In this document: piece after piece, positions 11,865 to 12,963 of the stretch
Layout of the letters: each line of letters opens with the position of its first letter
Numbering within the stretch: position 1 is the first letter of the stretch
Program-made: the position numbers and the translations under genes
Origin: Candidatus Woesearchaeota archaeon
GTDB taxonomy: Archaea > Nanobdellota > Nanobdellia > Woesearchaeales > DSVV01
Direction of reading: 5' to 3'
DNA length: 12,963 nucleotides
Assembly (NCBI GenBank): GCA_016215305.1
Contig: JACRKI010000169.1
Location: 1-12,963 of the forward strand
Notes under the pieces: generated by a model
The model's database searches: none
What the model was told of the DNA's origin: nothing
The model's input: the letters and a program-made list of their open reading frames with translations, nothing else

Positions 11865-12908
11865 TCACTCATCCAACAATTTTTTAAATCTCTCAATCAC
11901 CGCAACCTGCGCGGGATCAACGCCCATGTGCTTCGCGTAATAATAACTAGTCCAATCTCCGATATGAACTGCGCTCAAAAGACGAGCGAGATACGAAGGA
12001 CCTTTGATCACAATCTCCGTCGTCGGATATCCTTCTTCTTTGACAATCAGTTTTGTCGCGGAGATTCTGCTGCGATGCGCTTTTGTCTCTTCATCATCAA
12101 CTAAAAACAAAATGTGAAACGCTCCTTTACGGGTAATATACGCGTTTAATTCATTATGATTTAATTCTGGAATGATGTTGCAGAAGGAATGTATCTTTGT
12201 ATTTTCGTTGAAGCAGATTTTCCAGCGCTGCGCGACATCGCCAAGTTTAGATGTTGTATAGATCACAGGAATTTTGCCATTGATTTTTTCAGCAAGTTGT
12301 TTGCCCATGGTTTCAAAGATTGGCTTGTGCAAAATTCTAACAGCTTCTTCAATTAATTTTTCATGTTTTTCAATAATGCCGGAATTCTGCAAAATTTGCA
12401 GCAACGCGCCAATCATAATGTAGACGCTGTGGCGAGGTTGATAGCCGCTTGGCAAAACAAGAAGAGAAATTCCATTCTTCTCCGCAGACTCTTTTAATTT
12501 GCCGCCAGCAGTAATGACGAGCATTTTGTATCCTTCGCGATACGCCTGCCGATATGCGGAAAGCGTTTCAGCAGTATTGCCGCTGTACGAAATCAAAATA
12601 AGAAATCCTTTTTTTGAAACCCAGGAAGGGATGGTGTAATCGCGAATAATGTTCAACTGTTTTTTGCAGCCGATATTTTCCAAATAGGTTCGAAGCAAAA
12701 ACGCAGGATGCATGGAACCGCCCATGCCGACAAAAGTCAGATGCTGCACGTTTGCTGCGTCAGGAATAATAAATTTGTCAGCAAGCTGTTGTCCTTCCTG
12801 AATGTGGTCTGGCGCAGAGAGAAGCACAGAACGAACATCGGTATGCTGCATTTCTTGAGCAGGTGCAGATCCAGAAACCATTTGTTTGAGTTTTTCTGTG
12901 AAGGACAT
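11865..12908 (-). CDS. Bifunctional phosphoglucose/phosphomannose isomerase (SIS fold)
   Basis: This is a 347-residue member of the archaeal-type PGI/PMI family, which interconverts glucose-6-phosphate or mannose-6-phosphate with fructose-6-phosphate. The first SIS domain has VGMGGSMHPAFLLRTYL (usually GMGGSGIGG) and the phosphate-binding SYSGNTAETLSAYRQ. GYQPRHSVYIMIGALLQIL supplies the conserved Pro-Arg. The second SIS domain carries NENTKIHSFCNIIPELNHNE with the catalytic Glu and His, and the C-terminus has KHMGVDPAQVAVIERFKKLL. The length fits the family. The start at 12908 is supported by box A (TATAAA on this strand, about 12931-12938) centred about 27 bases upstream. It lies on the same strand as the ROK kinase, 310 bases away, and would act directly downstream of it in hexose entry to glycolysis. 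The Met-His replacing Gly-Ile in the first loop is a mild departure. Confidence 0.9.
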   Translation of the reverse strand: MSFTEKLKQMVSGSAPAQEMQHTDVRSVLLSAPDHIQEGQQLADKFIIPDAANVQHLTFVGMGGSMHPAFLLRTYLENIGCKKQLNIIRDYTIPSWVSKKGFLILISYSGNTAETLSAYRQAYREGYKMLVITAGGKLKESAEKNGISLLVLPSGYQPRHSVYIMIGALLQILQNSGIIEKHEKLIEEAVRILHKPIFETMGKQLAEKINGKIPVIYTTSKLGDVAQRWKICFNENTKIHSFCNIIPELNHNELNAYITRKGAFHILFLVDDEETKAHRSRISATKLIVKEEGYPTTEIVIKGPSYLARLLSAVHIGDWTSYYYAKHMGVDPAQVAVIERFKKLLDE

Positions 12909-12929
12909 TGCGTTGGAAAAATGGCAGGG

Positions 12930-12939
12930 GTTTATATTG
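12930..12939 (-). promoter_or_regulatory. Box A of the isomerase gene
   Basis: CAATATAAAC on the minus strand is centred about 27 bases before the ATG at 12908. The preceding ACAAACAATATA is shared with the antiporter promoter. A second A/T box (TTTATAAA) lies at the window edge, 12955-12962. Confidence 0.65.
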
Positions 12940-12963
12940 TTTGTTAATCTAAACTTTTATAAA

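Overview
The window looks archaeal, most likely from a small-genome DPANN-type lineage; the Woesearchaeota/Pacearchaeota level is inference. The evidence is as follows. At least six genes have an A/T-rich box A centred about 26-28 bases before the start codon, the spacing expected for leaderless archaeal transcripts. A tRNA-Tyr has the archaeal C1-G72 pair and an intron at the canonical 37/38 position. The protein set also fits: a Rad50 ATPase with a CxxC zinc hook, a bifunctional phosphoglucose/phosphomannose isomerase, a ROK sugar kinase and a signal-peptide-bearing beta-sandwich surface protein. Base composition is A+T-rich, strongly so between genes.

Layout, left to right. Positions 1-1501 hold a plus-strand diaminopimelate-decarboxylase-like gene whose 3' end runs antisense into the next gene. 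Positions 1317-2933 are a minus-strand pair: a CPA2-type cation/proton antiporter followed by a small acidic single-span membrane protein. Positions 3079-4301 hold two back-to-back toxin-antitoxin modules. The minus-strand one has an intact UPF0175-like antitoxin but a PIN toxin that has lost its N-terminal half. The plus-strand RelBE-like one is intact and has a palindrome between box A and the start codon. Positions 4302-4740 contain the intron-bearing tRNA-Tyr, followed in its 3' direction by one inverted and one direct copy of its own 3' end. Positions 4876-6754 are a minus-strand pair encoding a membrane-anchored surface protein and a VanZ-like protein. Positions 6844-8171 are an accessory, low-coding stretch: an unrecognised 179-residue protein, nested hairpins, a NIF3/YqfO-type gene collapsed by deletion, and a 315-base element with 19-base terminal inverted repeats, a 7-base flanking duplication and four internal hairpins. 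Positions 8172-10643 are rad50 without an adjacent mre11. Positions 10688-12908 hold the ROK kinase and the PGI/PMI isomerase.

How the genes fit together. The ROK kinase and the PGI/PMI enzyme would together convert hexose to hexose-6-phosphate and then fructose-6-phosphate, although each has its own promoter. Rad50 would act with Mre11 encoded elsewhere. The most unusual content is non-coding: the tRNA-Tyr 3'-end copies that can pair in alternative ways, and the MITE-like hairpin element beside rad50. Both are read directly from the sequence; their functions are inferred.
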